Shown: positions 1-7,962 of the stretch, one piece after another | Layout: each line of letters starts with the position of its first letter | Position numbering within the stretch: position 1 is the stretch's first letter | DNA from: Caballeronia novacaledonica | GTDB lineage: Bacteria; Pseudomonadota; Gammaproteobacteria; Burkholderiales; Burkholderiaceae | Direction of reading: 5' to 3' | Assembly (NCBI RefSeq): GCF_900258035.1 | Contig: NZ_OGTP01000018.1 | Location: forward strand, 62,001 to 126,000 | Length of the DNA stretch: 64,000 nucleotides | The notes under the pieces: generated by a model | What the model was told of the DNA's origin: nothing | The model's input: the letters and a program-made list of their open reading frames with translations, nothing else | The model's database searches: none | Position numbers and translations under genes: made by a program

Positions 1-267
1 AAGGCCGCTGCGAAAAAGGCTCCTGCGAAAAAGGCTGCTGCGAAGACCGCAGCCGCTGCGCCTGCGCCTGCTGCCGCTCCCGCGAAGAAGGCCCCCGCGA
101 AAAAAGCTCCGGCCAAGAAGGCCGCTGCTGCGAAGAAGACTACGGCTGCTGCTCCCGCAACGACGGCAACGACCGTATCGGCGCCTGCTCCGGCTCCGGC
201 CGCTGCGGTCAAGACGGCGTTGAACCCGGCAGCGGCATGGCCGTTCCCGACGGGCAGCCGTCCGTAA
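1..267 (+). CDS. Histone H1-like Lys/Ala/Pro-rich protein, C-terminal part (5' end outside window)
   Basis: The reading frame is open from the first base and stops at 265-267. It encodes about 88 residues dominated by AAAKKAPAKKA-type repeats, followed by an Ala/Pro/Thr stretch and a non-repetitive end (LNPAAAWPFPTGSRP). Such tails are typical of bacterial histone H1-like or AlgP-like proteins, which bind DNA non-specifically through their lysines and contribute to nucleoid structure. The repeats are low-complexity and prone to length change between strains. The N-terminus is not in the window, so a fused domain cannot be excluded. A hairpin terminator follows. Family-level confidence is good; the exact name is not recoverable. 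Confidence 0.75.
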   Translation, partial: KAAAKKAPAKKAAAKTAAAAPAPAAAPAKKAPAKKAPAKKAAAAKKTTAAAPATTATTVSAPAPAPAAAVKTALNPAAAWPFPTGSRP

Positions 268-338
268 GCTCTCGCAGTACGCGACACCCAGGCACACTGC
301 GCTGTGCCCTTAGTCCGGGTAAGCCTACCCGGCCTGAA

Positions 339-369
339 CCCGTCGCCGGAAATCTGGCGGCGGGTTTTT
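339..369 (+). terminator. Rho-independent terminator of the histone-like gene
   Basis: A 9-bp stem, CCCGTCGCC paired with GGCGGCGGG (one G-U pair), encloses an 8-nt loop and is followed by five T residues. It lies about 70 bases after the stop codon of the histone-like gene. Confidence 0.8.
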
Positions 370-423
370 CGTTTCGGCGAACGAATTGCATCGCTCGCGT
401 GCCGCTCGTTTCGGGCGGCCAAA

Positions 424-456
424 GAAAAAGCGCATGCATCTTTCGATACATGCGCT
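424..456 (-). terminator. Terminator of the slyB-like gene (minus strand)
   Basis: AGCGCATG and CATGCGCT form an 8-bp inverted repeat. Read on the minus strand the hairpin is followed by CTTTTTCTTT, a suitable U-tract. It lies about 40 bases beyond the stop of the minus-strand lipoprotein gene and is convergent with the terminator at 339-369. Confidence 0.65.
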
Positions 457-493
457 CGTGGTCTTGCGGCGGCTATTCGTCCGCCGAATAGGA

Positions 494-973
494 TTAGTGC
501 GTGACGCGCGTGACGCCGCCGCTCGACAGCAGACGCACTCGTTCGCCCGCCTGAAAGACCTCGCCGTTCGCGGTCTGCGTGATCGCGCGCAGGTCGCCGT
601 TATCGAGGCGCACGGTGATCTCCAGGCCGTTCTTCATCGCGACGCTGTTCTCGACGGCGTTACCGGCGACGGCGCCAGCCAGCCCGCCGATAATGCCCGC
701 GATGATCGAGCCATTGCCGCCGCCGATCGCGCTGGCCGCCGCGACGCCGCCCAGCGCGCCGCCGCCGATCGTGCCGAGACCGGTCGGCTGGCCGTTGTTC
801 GAGCTGATCTTCACGCCGCGCACGCTTTCGACGGTGGCCATGCGCACCGTTTCCTCGCGCTGGGCCTGCGACGCCGTATAAACGTCCGAAGAACTGCTGT
901 TGTAGGCGCAGCCCGTCAGCGCGACCGAGCCGACGAGCGCCATTGCCAGCGCGATACGACTTACCGTTTTCAT
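494..973 (-). CDS. SlyB/Pcp-type outer membrane lipoprotein (glycine-zipper 2TM domain)
   Basis: A 159-residue protein with a short hydrophobic signal ending in the lipobox LTGC (lipidated Cys at about residue 22). A Gly/Ala-rich segment follows (GTIGGGALGGVAAASAIGGG and onward), the alternating small-residue pattern of the glycine-zipper 2TM domain seen in SlyB, Pcp and related 17-kDa antigens. These proteins sit in the outer membrane and contribute to envelope integrity. The C-terminal part is a small beta-rich region (ITVRLDNGDLRAITQ). It is transcribed alone on the minus strand and ends at its own terminator. The family call is firm; the precise paralogue name is not. Confidence 0.85.
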   Translation of the reverse strand: MKTVSRIALAMALVGSVALTGCAYNSSSSDVYTASQAQREETVRMATVESVRGVKISSNNGQPTGLGTIGGGALGGVAAASAIGGGNGSIIAGIIGGLAGAVAGNAVENSVAMKNGLEITVRLDNGDLRAITQTANGEVFQAGERVRLLSSGGVTRVTH

Positions 974-990
974 TCCTTTACTCCAATCAC

Positions 991-1929
991 TCAGAACAGG
1001 CTGCTTCCGAAAGCCTGTTTGAAACGCTCTTCGATTTCGGCGCGCGTCGGCGCGTAGGTTTGCGGTCCCTGATGTTCGATTTTAAGCGCACCCATCAGAC
1101 TCGCGAGACGACCCGTTTTCTCCCAGCCAAGCTTGTTCTCGATGCCGTACAGCAGGCCGCCGCGGAAAGCGTCTCCGCAGCCGGTCGGATCGACCACCTG
1201 TTGCGCCTTCACCGAGGGAACGTCGAGCACGCCATCTTCATGATAGATCTGCGCGCCGTGTTCGCCGCGTGTGACGACGAGGGCATCGACACGGCTCTTG
1301 ATGTCTTCGATCGACCAGCCGGTCTTGTTACTCAACAACTTGGCTTCGTAATCGTTGACCGCCACGTAGGTGGCGAGTTCAATCATGCGACGAAGTTCCA
1401 CACCTTCGAGAATAGGCAAACCCTGGCCCGGATCGAACACGAACGGCACGCCGGCGCGCGCCAGCCCTTCGGCGTGCTCGCGCATGCCTTGCGCGCCGTC
1501 GGGCGCGACGATGCCGAGCGAGATGCCGCGCGCTTCGTCGGCGCGATTCAGGTGCGATTCCATCATCGCGCCGGGGTGGAAGGCCGTGATCTGGTTGTTC
1601 GCGAGGTCGGTGGTGATGAAGCACTGCGCCGAATGCTGATCGGGCAGCACGCGCACGTATTCCTTCGACAGACCGAGCGCGTCGAGCCGATCGACGTAAA
1701 GCTGCGAATCCGCCGCGCCGAGCGTCGCCATGATTTTCGGATCGCCACCGAGCAGCTTCAGCGCATAGGCGATGTTGCCCGCGCAGCCGCCGAAGTTGCG
1801 CCGCATCGTCGGCACCAGGAAGCTGATGTTCAGCATGTGCACCTGGTCCGGCAGGATGTGGTCGCCGAAGCGGCCCTGGAAGGTCATGATGTTGTCGTAG
1901 GCGAGCGAGCCGCAAATGAGCGTAGCCAA
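991..1929 (-). CDS. PfkB-family carbohydrate/nucleoside kinase (adenosine kinase-like)
   Basis: A 312-residue ribokinase-family protein. It begins with the typical glycine-rich first strand (LICGSLAYDNI), has the GGCAGNIAYALKLLG motif near residue 47, and ends with the PfkB signature DPTGCGDAF (about 247-255), where the Asp of GCGD is the catalytic base and the glycines form the anion hole. The enzyme should phosphorylate a sugar or nucleoside with ATP. Some Burkholderiaceae homologues are annotated as adenosine kinase, but substrate cannot be read from sequence. The start codon appears to be TTG at 1927-1929, supported by an AAGGA ribosome-binding site just upstream on the minus strand. It lies between slyB-like and tpx. 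Confidence 0.85.
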   Translation of the reverse strand: MATLICGSLAYDNIMTFQGRFGDHILPDQVHMLNISFLVPTMRRNFGGCAGNIAYALKLLGGDPKIMATLGAADSQLYVDRLDALGLSKEYVRVLPDQHSAQCFITTDLANNQITAFHPGAMMESHLNRADEARGISLGIVAPDGAQGMREHAEGLARAGVPFVFDPGQGLPILEGVELRRMIELATYVAVNDYEAKLLSNKTGWSIEDIKSRVDALVVTRGEHGAQIYHEDGVLDVPSVKAQQVVDPTGCGDAFRGGLLYGIENKLGWEKTGRLASLMGALKIEHQGPQTYAPTRAEIEERFKQAFGSSLF

Positions 1930-1960
1930 GGCAAACGTCCTTTATGAATAGGGGCCGAGG

Positions 1961-2010
1961 AGAAAAAGCGCATACGGCGCGCGGCGAGTTTGACCGCGCC
2001 TCGTATGCGC
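1961..2010 (-). terminator. Terminator downstream of tpx (minus strand)
   Basis: GCGCATACG at 1968-1976 pairs perfectly with CGTATGCGC at 2002-2010, and the inner GC-rich bases can extend the stem. On the minus strand the hairpin is followed by CTTTTTCT. A second perfect hairpin (GGACCGCTT at 2011-2019, AAGCGGTCC at 2028-2036) lies between it and tpx. Confidence 0.7.
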
Positions 2011-2050
2011 GGACCGCTTCGGTCGAAAAGCGGTCCGTCCGGCAAGAGAA

Positions 2051-2551
2051 TTACTTCAGTGCGGCGAGCGCGGCATCGTAGTTCGGCTCTTCCTTGATTT
2101 CAGGCACGAGTTCCGAGTGCAGCACTTTGTTGTTCTCGTCCAGCACGACGACCGCGCGCGCCGTCAGGCCTTTAAGCGGGCCGCTCGTCACGTCGACGCC
2201 GTAGGCTTGCGCGAACTCGTGGCCGCGGAAGGTCGAGGCCGTCACGACATTCGCGATGCCTTCGGTCGTGCAGAAGCGCTTCGCCGCGAACGGCAGATCG
2301 CCCGAAACGACCACCACGACCGTGTTGTTCAGGTTCGCGGCCGCCTGGTTGAACTTGCGCGTCGAGGTGGCGCAGGTCGGCGTGTCGAGACTCGGCACGA
2401 TGTTCAGCACTTTGCGCTTGCCGGCGAAATTCGCGAGCTTGATGTCGCCGAGATCCGCGCCGACGAGCGTGAATTCGGACGCTTGCTGCCCCGCGCCCGG
2501 GAACGTGCCGCTGACTTCGATGGGATTGCCGCCGAGGGTAACTTGACTCAT
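2051..2551 (-). CDS. tpx: Thiol peroxidase Tpx
   Basis: A 166-residue atypical 2-Cys peroxiredoxin, the usual length. The peroxidatic cysteine lies in the motif SLDTPTC (Cys60) and the resolving cysteine in KRFCTTEG (Cys94); this spacing matches E. coli Tpx. It reduces hydrogen peroxide and alkyl hydroperoxides using thioredoxin. The frame is open far upstream (to about 2842), but the start at 2551 gives the family's N-terminus MSQVTLGGNPIEVSG and has a nearby purine-rich site. It is monocistronic, followed by strong hairpins and preceded by the terminator of the upstream gene. Confidence 0.96.
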   Translation of the reverse strand: MSQVTLGGNPIEVSGTFPGAGQQASEFTLVGADLGDIKLANFAGKRKVLNIVPSLDTPTCATSTRKFNQAAANLNNTVVVVVSGDLPFAAKRFCTTEGIANVVTASTFRGHEFAQAYGVDVTSGPLKGLTARAVVVLDENNKVLHSELVPEIKEEPNYDAALAALK

Positions 2552-2583
2552 GTTGCGCTCCAGAGAATTGTCAGATGCTGACG

Positions 2584-2625
2584 GGAAAAATCGCGCGTGC
2601 CGGGCCGGGAAGGGCGGCACGCGCG
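2584..2625 (-). terminator. Terminator of the zinc-ribbon DUF3426 gene (minus strand)
   Basis: CGCGCGTGCCG (2592-2602) and CGGCACGCGCG (2615-2625) form a perfect 11-bp stem with a 12-nt loop. Read on the minus strand it is followed by ATTTTTCCC, a convincing intrinsic terminator between the zinc-ribbon gene and tpx. Confidence 0.8.
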
Positions 2626-2681
2626 TCGTGTGGCACTGGGTCCGGCCGCCTCGCGCGCGATGAAGCGGCGCAAGGCCGCGA

Positions 2682-3926
2682 TCACGGATAGAAGACCTGA
2701 ACCCGGTAATTCGCGGCGACCGCGTCGCCCGTATCGAGCCGGACGACGACCGGTTGCGCGCTTTGCGGCGGAAGGCCGACGGCGAATATCGTACCCGGTC
2801 GCGCGTAATCCTGCGGCCACAGCACGCGACGGACCGCGACATTGTTCTTGTCGTCGAGCAGCGTGAGTTCGAGCGCCGGATACGCGAGCGCCACGTCCAG
2901 CCGGTTGCGCAGCGACAGTTTCAGTTCGAGCTTGTGCGGACCGTCGACCTGACGCAGGCCCGAACTCTCGATCTGCAATCCGTCGATGTCGCGCGGTGGC
3001 GAGATCGTGCAGCCGATCTGTTCGCAGACGTTCGAATAGAACGCGTGCGAGCCGGGCACGTAGACCATCACGGATTCGCGTTGCCACCACGCGAGCTGCA
3101 CGAGCAACAGCAACGCCAGCAGCACCGCGACGATGATGCCCACCGCGCGCATGCCCTTTCTCGCGCCGGCACGCGCCGGCGCCCGCGATTCCCGCGGCTC
3201 GCGGATGACCGGAAACGCTTCGTTCGCGCTGACGCGGCGAACGGGGGCGGGCGGCTTGCCGGCGCTGAAGCCGGGCTCGGCGCCGTCGCTCCATGCGGAT
3301 GTTGTGGGCGGCTCCGGCGCGGGCTCCTCGACCGGCTGATGAACCGGTCCGATGAACGGCTCGGCGCGATCGTCGACGGGATCGAACCGCGCGACGGGCG
3401 GCTCGCCGAGCGGCGCATCGGTGCCGGCTTGCGCGGCATTGGCGGCATCGGCATGCGGCTCGCCCACGCGGATGAATGGCTTCGGACGTTCCGCTTCGCC
3501 GGGCAGCGCGGACGGCTCGTTGGCTGCGTCGGCCTGCGCCGGTTCTGTGCGTGGCGGCGTGGCGCGAGTCTGCCCGGACGCGCCGGCTTTCGCCGGTGCG
3601 GCCGCTGCGAGATCGAGATTGCGCGGCGCGAACGGCCGCGGCTTCAAGGGAGCGTCGGGCGGAGCCGTGACGTGCTTCGGCGTATCGGGAGCGGTGCCGG
3701 CGCTCGAACTCGTCGCGGGACCGATGGCGACATCGTCGTCGATGATCGCGGCATGCTGGGCGACCGCCGACTCAGTTGGCTCATCGGGAAGCTCGAAGCG
3801 ATGATGCGCGGCGTCGAAAACTTCCTGACAGTGACCGCAGCGCACCCGGCCATCGTGCGGCGCGAGCAAGTGCGGGTCCAGCTTGAACACGGTTTCGCAG
3901 TGAGGGCAGCGGGTTGCCAGCGCCAT
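2682..3926 (-). CDS. MJ0042-type zinc-ribbon / DUF3426 membrane protein
   Basis: A 414-residue protein. The N-terminus is a zinc ribbon with two CxxC pairs (Cys7/Cys10 and Cys30/Cys33; CPHC and CGHC). A long Pro/Ala-rich, probably disordered linker follows (about 40-255). One transmembrane helix lies at about 259-281, and a C-terminal extracytoplasmic DUF3426 domain contains VCEQIGC and a beta-sandwich-like pattern (LELTLLDDKN). The function of the family is unknown; the layout suggests a cytoplasmic metal-binding module joined to a periplasmic domain. The start at 3926 (MALATRCPHC) places the zinc ribbon at the N-terminus as in the family. It lies directly downstream of prmA, a common arrangement in beta-proteobacteria. 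Confidence 0.85.
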   Translation of the reverse strand: MALATRCPHCETVFKLDPHLLAPHDGRVRCGHCQEVFDAAHHRFELPDEPTESAVAQHAAIIDDDVAIGPATSSSAGTAPDTPKHVTAPPDAPLKPRPFAPRNLDLAAAAPAKAGASGQTRATPPRTEPAQADAANEPSALPGEAERPKPFIRVGEPHADAANAAQAGTDAPLGEPPVARFDPVDDRAEPFIGPVHQPVEEPAPEPPTTSAWSDGAEPGFSAGKPPAPVRRVSANEAFPVIREPRESRAPARAGARKGMRAVGIIVAVLLALLLLVQLAWWQRESVMVYVPGSHAFYSNVCEQIGCTISPPRDIDGLQIESSGLRQVDGPHKLELKLSLRNRLDVALAYPALELTLLDDKNNVAVRRVLWPQDYARPGTIFAVGLPPQSAQPVVVRLDTGDAVAANYRVQVFYP

Positions 3927-3975
3927 ATAGAAGTGCCGTTGGCCTGACGGCCTGATCGTGGAGGATGGCGCTATT

Positions 3976-4878
3976 CTAAAGGCTTTCGCGCCGCGTTCCC
4001 GCGAGGCATACCCAGCCTTCGTGCTCACGCCAGACGCTGATGTCGATCCATTTGGCATAGACCGCCGCGACCTCGTCGGCCTGCCGCGCGAGCACGCCCG
4101 ACAGTGCGATCCGGCCGCCCGGCTTGACCTTCGCGGACAGCATCGACGCCATCAGCTTGAGCGGATTCGAGAGAATGTTCGCGACGACGATATCGAATTC
4201 GCCGGCGGGACACGCATCGGGCAAACCGTAGGTCACGTCGGCGCGATTGCGCTCGCGGTTCTGCCGCGCCGACTCGACCGCCTGCGGATCGATGTCGATG
4301 CCGACCACCGGCTCCGCGCCGCATTTCTTCGCGAGGATCGCGAGGATGCCGGAGCCGCAGCCGTAGTCGAGCAGCGATTGCCCCGGCTGCACGGATTGCT
4401 CCAGCCATTCCATGCACAGGCGCGTGGTCGGATGGCTGCCGGTGCCGAACGCGAGCCCCGGATCGAGCTCGAGCACGAGCGCGTCGGGATCGGGCGCGTC
4501 GTGCCACGAGGGCACGACCCAGATGCGCTCGCCGATGGGAATCGGATCGAACTGCGCCTGCGTGAGACGCACCCAGTCCTGCTCCTCGACCTCGCGCACG
4601 GTGAACGACGGCGCCGCCGCGAGACCGATTTCATTCGCGGCCGCGGCGAGCAGCACGTCGGGATCGGCGTCCTCGGCGAGCAGCGCGACGACGCGCGAGC
4701 GGTTCCACGCGCTCTTCTCGGGCACGAGCCCCGGCTCGCCGAAGAGCGGCTGCTCGTCGGGCGTGTCGGCGTCGGCGTCTTCGACCGACACCGACAGCGC
4801 GCCGACTTCAAGCAGCGCGTCCGACAGCGCTTCCGCGTGCTCGCGATCCAGCTCGGCGATCAATTCCCGGTAACTCAT
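3976..4878 (-). CDS. prmA: Ribosomal protein L11 methyltransferase PrmA
   Basis: A 300-residue class I methyltransferase. An N-terminal L11-recognition domain (MSYRELIAELDREHAEAL) precedes the catalytic domain with the SAM-binding motif LLDYGCGSGILAI and the downstream IVVANILSNPL motif that is diagnostic for PrmA. It trimethylates ribosomal protein L11 at several amino groups. The start at 4878 gives the family length; the frame is open further upstream but that stretch has no similarity I recognise. It lies 23 bases after accC on the same strand, consistent with an accB-accC-prmA operon. Confidence 0.96.
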   Translation of the reverse strand: MSYRELIAELDREHAEALSDALLEVGALSVSVEDADADTPDEQPLFGEPGLVPEKSAWNRSRVVALLAEDADPDVLLAAAANEIGLAAAPSFTVREVEEQDWVRLTQAQFDPIPIGERIWVVPSWHDAPDPDALVLELDPGLAFGTGSHPTTRLCMEWLEQSVQPGQSLLDYGCGSGILAILAKKCGAEPVVGIDIDPQAVESARQNRERNRADVTYGLPDACPAGEFDIVVANILSNPLKLMASMLSAKVKPGGRIALSGVLARQADEVAAVYAKWIDISVWREHEGWVCLAGTRRESL

Positions 4879-4901
4879 GCTCGTGTCTCGTTCCAATGCG
4901 C

Positions 4902-6269
4902 TTACGACTCTTCGGCGACCGCCGCCTGACGCGCGGCGAGCTTGTTTTCGAGGTAGTGGATGCTCGTGCCGCCCTCGACGAACTTCGCGTCGATCATCAG
5001 CTCGCGATGCAGCGGGATGTTGGTCGAGATGCCTTCCACGACCATTTCCGACAGCGCGATGCGCATGCGGTTGATCGCCTGCTCGCGCGTCGCGCCGTAG
5101 GCGATCAGCTTGCCGATCATCGAATCGTAGTTCGGCGGAACGAAATAGTTGGCGTACGCGTGCGAATCGACGCGGATGCCCGGGCCGCCCGCCGTGTGCC
5201 ACGACGTGATGCGTCCCGGCGACGGCGTGAACTTGAACGGATCTTCCGCGTTGATGCGGCATTCGATCGCGTGGCCGCGGAACTGGATGTCCTTCTGGCG
5301 GATCGTGAGCTTCTCGCCCGCGGCGATACGAATCTGTTCCTGCACGATATCGACGCCCGTGATGAGTTCCGTCACCGGATGCTCGACCTGCACGCGCGTG
5401 TTCATCTCGATGAAGTAGAACTCGTTGTTCTCGTAGAGGAACTCGAAGGTGCCCGCGCCGAGATAGCCCATCTTCTTGCAGGCGTCGGCGCAGCGGTCGC
5501 CGATACGCTCGATCAGACGGCGCGCGATGCCCGGCGCCGGCGCTTCCTCGATCACCTTCTGGTGGCGGCGCTGCATCGAACAGTCACGCTCGCCGAGCCA
5601 GATCGCGTTGCGGAACGAATCCGACAGCACCTGAATCTCGATGTGACGCGGGTTCTCGAGGAACTTCTCCATGTACACCTGCGGGTTGCCGAAGGCGCGG
5701 CCCGCTTCCTCGCGCGTCATGTTGACCGCGTTGACGAGCGCCGCTTCCGTGTGCACCACGCGCATGCCGCGCCCGCCGCCGCCGCCCGCCGCCTTGATGA
5801 TGACGGGATAGCCGATCGCGCGCGCAATTTTCACGATCTCGCGCGGATCGTCCGGCAACGCGCCTTCGGAACCCGGCACGCACGGCACGCCGGTCTTGAT
5901 CATCGTCTGCTTGGCGGTGACCTTGTCGCCCATCAGGCGAATGGTCTCGGGACGCGGTCCGATGAACGTGAAACCCGACTGCTCGACGCGTTCGGCGAAA
6001 TCGGCGTTTTCGGAGAGGAAGCCGTAGCCGGGATGAATGGCTTCGGCGTCGGTGACTTCGGCCGCGCTGATGAGCGCCGGCATGTTCAGGTAGGAGAGGT
6101 TGGAAGGCGCCGGTCCGATGCACACGGCTTCGTCGGCCAGCTTGACGTACTTCGCTTCCTTGTCGGCTTCCGAGTAGACGACGACTGTCTTGACGCCCAG
6201 CTCGCGGCACGCGCGCTGGATGCGAAGCGCGATTTCGCCGCGGTTCGCAATGAGAATTTTTTCAAACAT
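4902..6269 (-). CDS. accC: Biotin carboxylase subunit of acetyl-CoA carboxylase
   Basis: A 455-residue protein that starts with the invariant MFEKILIANRGEIALRI. It carries the ATP-grasp glycine-rich loop (AAGGGGGRGMRVV), the RDCSMQRRHQK motif and the catalytic EMNTRVQVEHPVTE stretch. It carboxylates the biotin on AccB with bicarbonate and ATP, the first step of malonyl-CoA and fatty acid synthesis. The start at 6269 was chosen over an in-frame ATG six codons upstream because it matches the family N-terminus. It follows accB with a gap of about 154 bases, and prmA follows. Confidence 0.98.
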   Translation of the reverse strand: MFEKILIANRGEIALRIQRACRELGVKTVVVYSEADKEAKYVKLADEAVCIGPAPSNLSYLNMPALISAAEVTDAEAIHPGYGFLSENADFAERVEQSGFTFIGPRPETIRLMGDKVTAKQTMIKTGVPCVPGSEGALPDDPREIVKIARAIGYPVIIKAAGGGGGRGMRVVHTEAALVNAVNMTREEAGRAFGNPQVYMEKFLENPRHIEIQVLSDSFRNAIWLGERDCSMQRRHQKVIEEAPAPGIARRLIERIGDRCADACKKMGYLGAGTFEFLYENNEFYFIEMNTRVQVEHPVTELITGVDIVQEQIRIAAGEKLTIRQKDIQFRGHAIECRINAEDPFKFTPSPGRITSWHTAGGPGIRVDSHAYANYFVPPNYDSMIGKLIAYGATREQAINRMRIALSEMVVEGISTNIPLHRELMIDAKFVEGGTSIHYLENKLAARQAAVAEES

Positions 6270-6423
6270 AGTGGGTCGGCTCATCAACGGGCTCGCGTGA
6301 GCGGCCCTCGGGGATCCAATCGGCGGCGCGCTTCTCGACGGATCGATGCCGCTTCGCGCGCCAGCGCGGTGAAGCCGGGCGGCGGCGATGAAGATCGCAT
6401 GCGCCGCACGGCCCGATGCGCCT

Positions 6424-6894
6424 TCAGTCGCCGATCACGAAGAGCGGCTGGCCGTACTCGACCGCCTGGCCGTTTTCGACGAGGATTTCCTTCACGACGC
6501 CGGCCTTATCCGATTCGATTTCGTTCAAGAGCTTCATCGCTTCGATGATGCACAGCGTCTGGCCTTCCTTTACCGTATCGCCGACCTGGACGAACGGGTC
6601 CGCGCCCGGCGACGGCGCGCGATAGAACGAGCCGACCATCGGCGAAGTCACGACGTGACCTTGCGGCGCGGCTGCCGCCGGCGCGGCGGCGGACGAACCG
6701 GCTTCGCCTGCGCCGGAGAAATGCGGCGCGGCGGGCGCCTGCATTTGCGGCGCGTACTGCTGCGGCGCCTGCATGTACACAGGCGCGGCGTTCTTGACGA
6801 TGCGAACCTTGCCTTCGCCTTCCGTCACTTCCAGCTCCGAGATGCCGGATTCCGAGACGAGGTCGATCAGCGTTTTCAGTTTACGAAGGTCCAT
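6424..6894 (-). CDS. accB: Biotin carboxyl carrier protein of acetyl-CoA carboxylase
   Basis: A 156-residue protein, the same size as E. coli BCCP. The N-terminal dimerisation region (MDLRKLKTLIDLVSESGISELEV) is followed by an Ala/Pro/Gln-rich hinge (about 50-85) and the biotinyl domain with the biotin-accepting lysine in EAMKLLNEIE. It carries carboxybiotin between AccC and the carboxyltransferase. Start 6894 is preferred to an in-frame ATG at 6912 because MDLRKLK is the conserved N-terminus. It is first in the accB-accC-prmA run; the usual upstream neighbour aroQ is not present here. Confidence 0.97.
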   Translation of the reverse strand: MDLRKLKTLIDLVSESGISELEVTEGEGKVRIVKNAAPVYMQAPQQYAPQMQAPAAPHFSGAGEAGSSAAAPAAAAPQGHVVTSPMVGSFYRAPSPGADPFVQVGDTVKEGQTLCIIEAMKLLNEIESDKAGVVKEILVENGQAVEYGQPLFVIGD

Positions 6895-6968
6895 CGAAAA
6901 ATCCCCTTTCAATACTTGGAGACCGGGGTTGCCCGGTGCTTGACTTGATTTGTGGGTGTTCAGACTGC

Positions 6969-7196
6969 TCAGCCGCGAGTCGGCGCGGCCGGCGGGCCGA
7001 CGCGCGCTTCGACGACGGCGAAATCGGTCGGCACGTCGAAGGCGTTCGTGTCGAACGCATCGGCGTGGTCGCTTTGAAGCGCGCGCCCGAACGGCCCGCG
7101 CATGACGGCTGCGGATGCCCGGCGGCGGCCGTCGCCGTTTTCACGGAGGTCGGACGCGACGGTAAGGTGGCCACATGGCACCGGCAGAGTAGTCAT
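6969..7196 (-). CDS. Possible small hypothetical protein upstream of accB
   Basis: A 75-codon frame starting ATG at 7196 and ending TGA, on the same strand as accB. Its codons have G or C at most third positions, like the neighbouring real genes, and it sits in a stretch of about 500 bases that otherwise has no gene. No domain, signal or membrane segment is visible, and the Shine-Dalgarno is weak. I recognise no AroQ motif (such as PNLNLLG) in it or in the other frames here. It may be a small gene, part of the accB leader, or a chance frame in GC-rich DNA. Confidence 0.3.
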   Translation of the reverse strand: MTTLPVPCGHLTVASDLRENGDGRRRASAAVMRGPFGRALQSDHADAFDTNAFDVPTDFAVVEARVGPPAAPTRG

Positions 7197-7226
7197 AGTC
7201 GCTTCGGGTTGTGCGGAATTCGGCGC

Positions 7227-7256
7227 ACTTTAGCGCCTTTTAGAGAATTTTGTCTA
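7227..7256 (-). promoter_or_regulatory. Candidate promoter for the accB operon
   Basis: On the minus strand TAGACA (-35, 5 of 6 matches) is separated by 18 bases from TAAAGT (-10, 4 of 6), inside a notably AT-richer patch between the tlpA-like gene and accB. A short inverted repeat GGCGC/GCGCC overlaps the -10. This is inferred by eye; it is the best candidate on that strand. Confidence 0.35.
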
Positions 7257-7401
7257 GTTTTACCGTGCGGGCTAGTCCGAAACCATGGGACAAATTACCG
7301 CTTGCCGAAGCCCGAAAAGCCGAATGTCGCGCAAGATCGGCGTACTGTACCTTAACTCACAGCTTACTTAGCGCAAGCGGCTGCTTACGGACAGCGAATT
7401 T

Positions 7402-7944
7402 TTACAGGCTGTCGAGCGTGCGCTTCAGCTCGGCGGGGTCGATTTCGCCCAGTTTCGTCGAGCGAATCTGGCCCTTTGCGTCGATCACCACGGTAAACGG
7501 CAAGCCGCCCGCGTTATTGCCGAAGCTGCGCGCAAGATCCGCGCCGCCGAAGCCGGTGACGTAGACGGGATACGCGACCTGAACCTTCTTCAGGAAGTCG
7601 TTGATGTTTTTCTCGCTATCCACGCCAAGTCCGATGAACTTGATGCCTTTTTTCTCGTAATCGCGCTGCATGGCCGAGAGCGCCGGCATCTCCTTCACGC
7701 ACGGCCCGCACCACGACGCCCAGAAGTTTACGACCACCGGCTTGCCCTTGAACGATGCGAGCGGCACGGACGTGCCCGAGGCGCCGGGTGGCGTCGCCTT
7801 CCACAGTTGATCCACGGCGTTCCCGCTTGCCGGAGTCGTCGCGGCGACGCTATCGCCGCCGGAGAACCAGTGACCCGCGTAGAAGCCGCCGACGGTCGCG
7901 GCGACCGCGACCACGAGGGCGGCAAGAATGCGTGTGCTTTTCAT
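7402..7944 (-). CDS. TlpA/ResA-family thiol:disulfide oxidoreductase
   Basis: A 180-residue protein with an N-terminal membrane anchor or signal (about 4-24) and a thioredoxin-fold domain with the active site WCGPC (Cys79, Cys82) preceded by VVNFWAS. The cis-proline region GGLPFTVVID is also present. It should work in the periplasm, facing out from the inner membrane, reducing or exchanging disulfides, for example in cytochrome maturation or envelope proteins. In Ralstonia and Burkholderia a similar gene sits close to mpl and accB, as here. It follows the conserved-unknown gene at 7963 with an 18-base gap. Confidence 0.9.
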   Translation of the reverse strand: MKSTRILAALVVAVAATVGGFYAGHWFSGGDSVAATTPASGNAVDQLWKATPPGASGTSVPLASFKGKPVVVNFWASWCGPCVKEMPALSAMQRDYEKKGIKFIGLGVDSEKNINDFLKKVQVAYPVYVTGFGGADLARSFGNNAGGLPFTVVIDAKGQIRSTKLGEIDPAELKRTLDSL

Positions 7945-7962
7945 GAGCGTCCAGAAGAAAGA

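Noticed and set aside
2551..2842. Longer N-terminus for tpx (start near 2842)
   Set aside because: The extra 97 residues are Arg-rich with no similarity and would cross the upstream gene's terminator and coding end.
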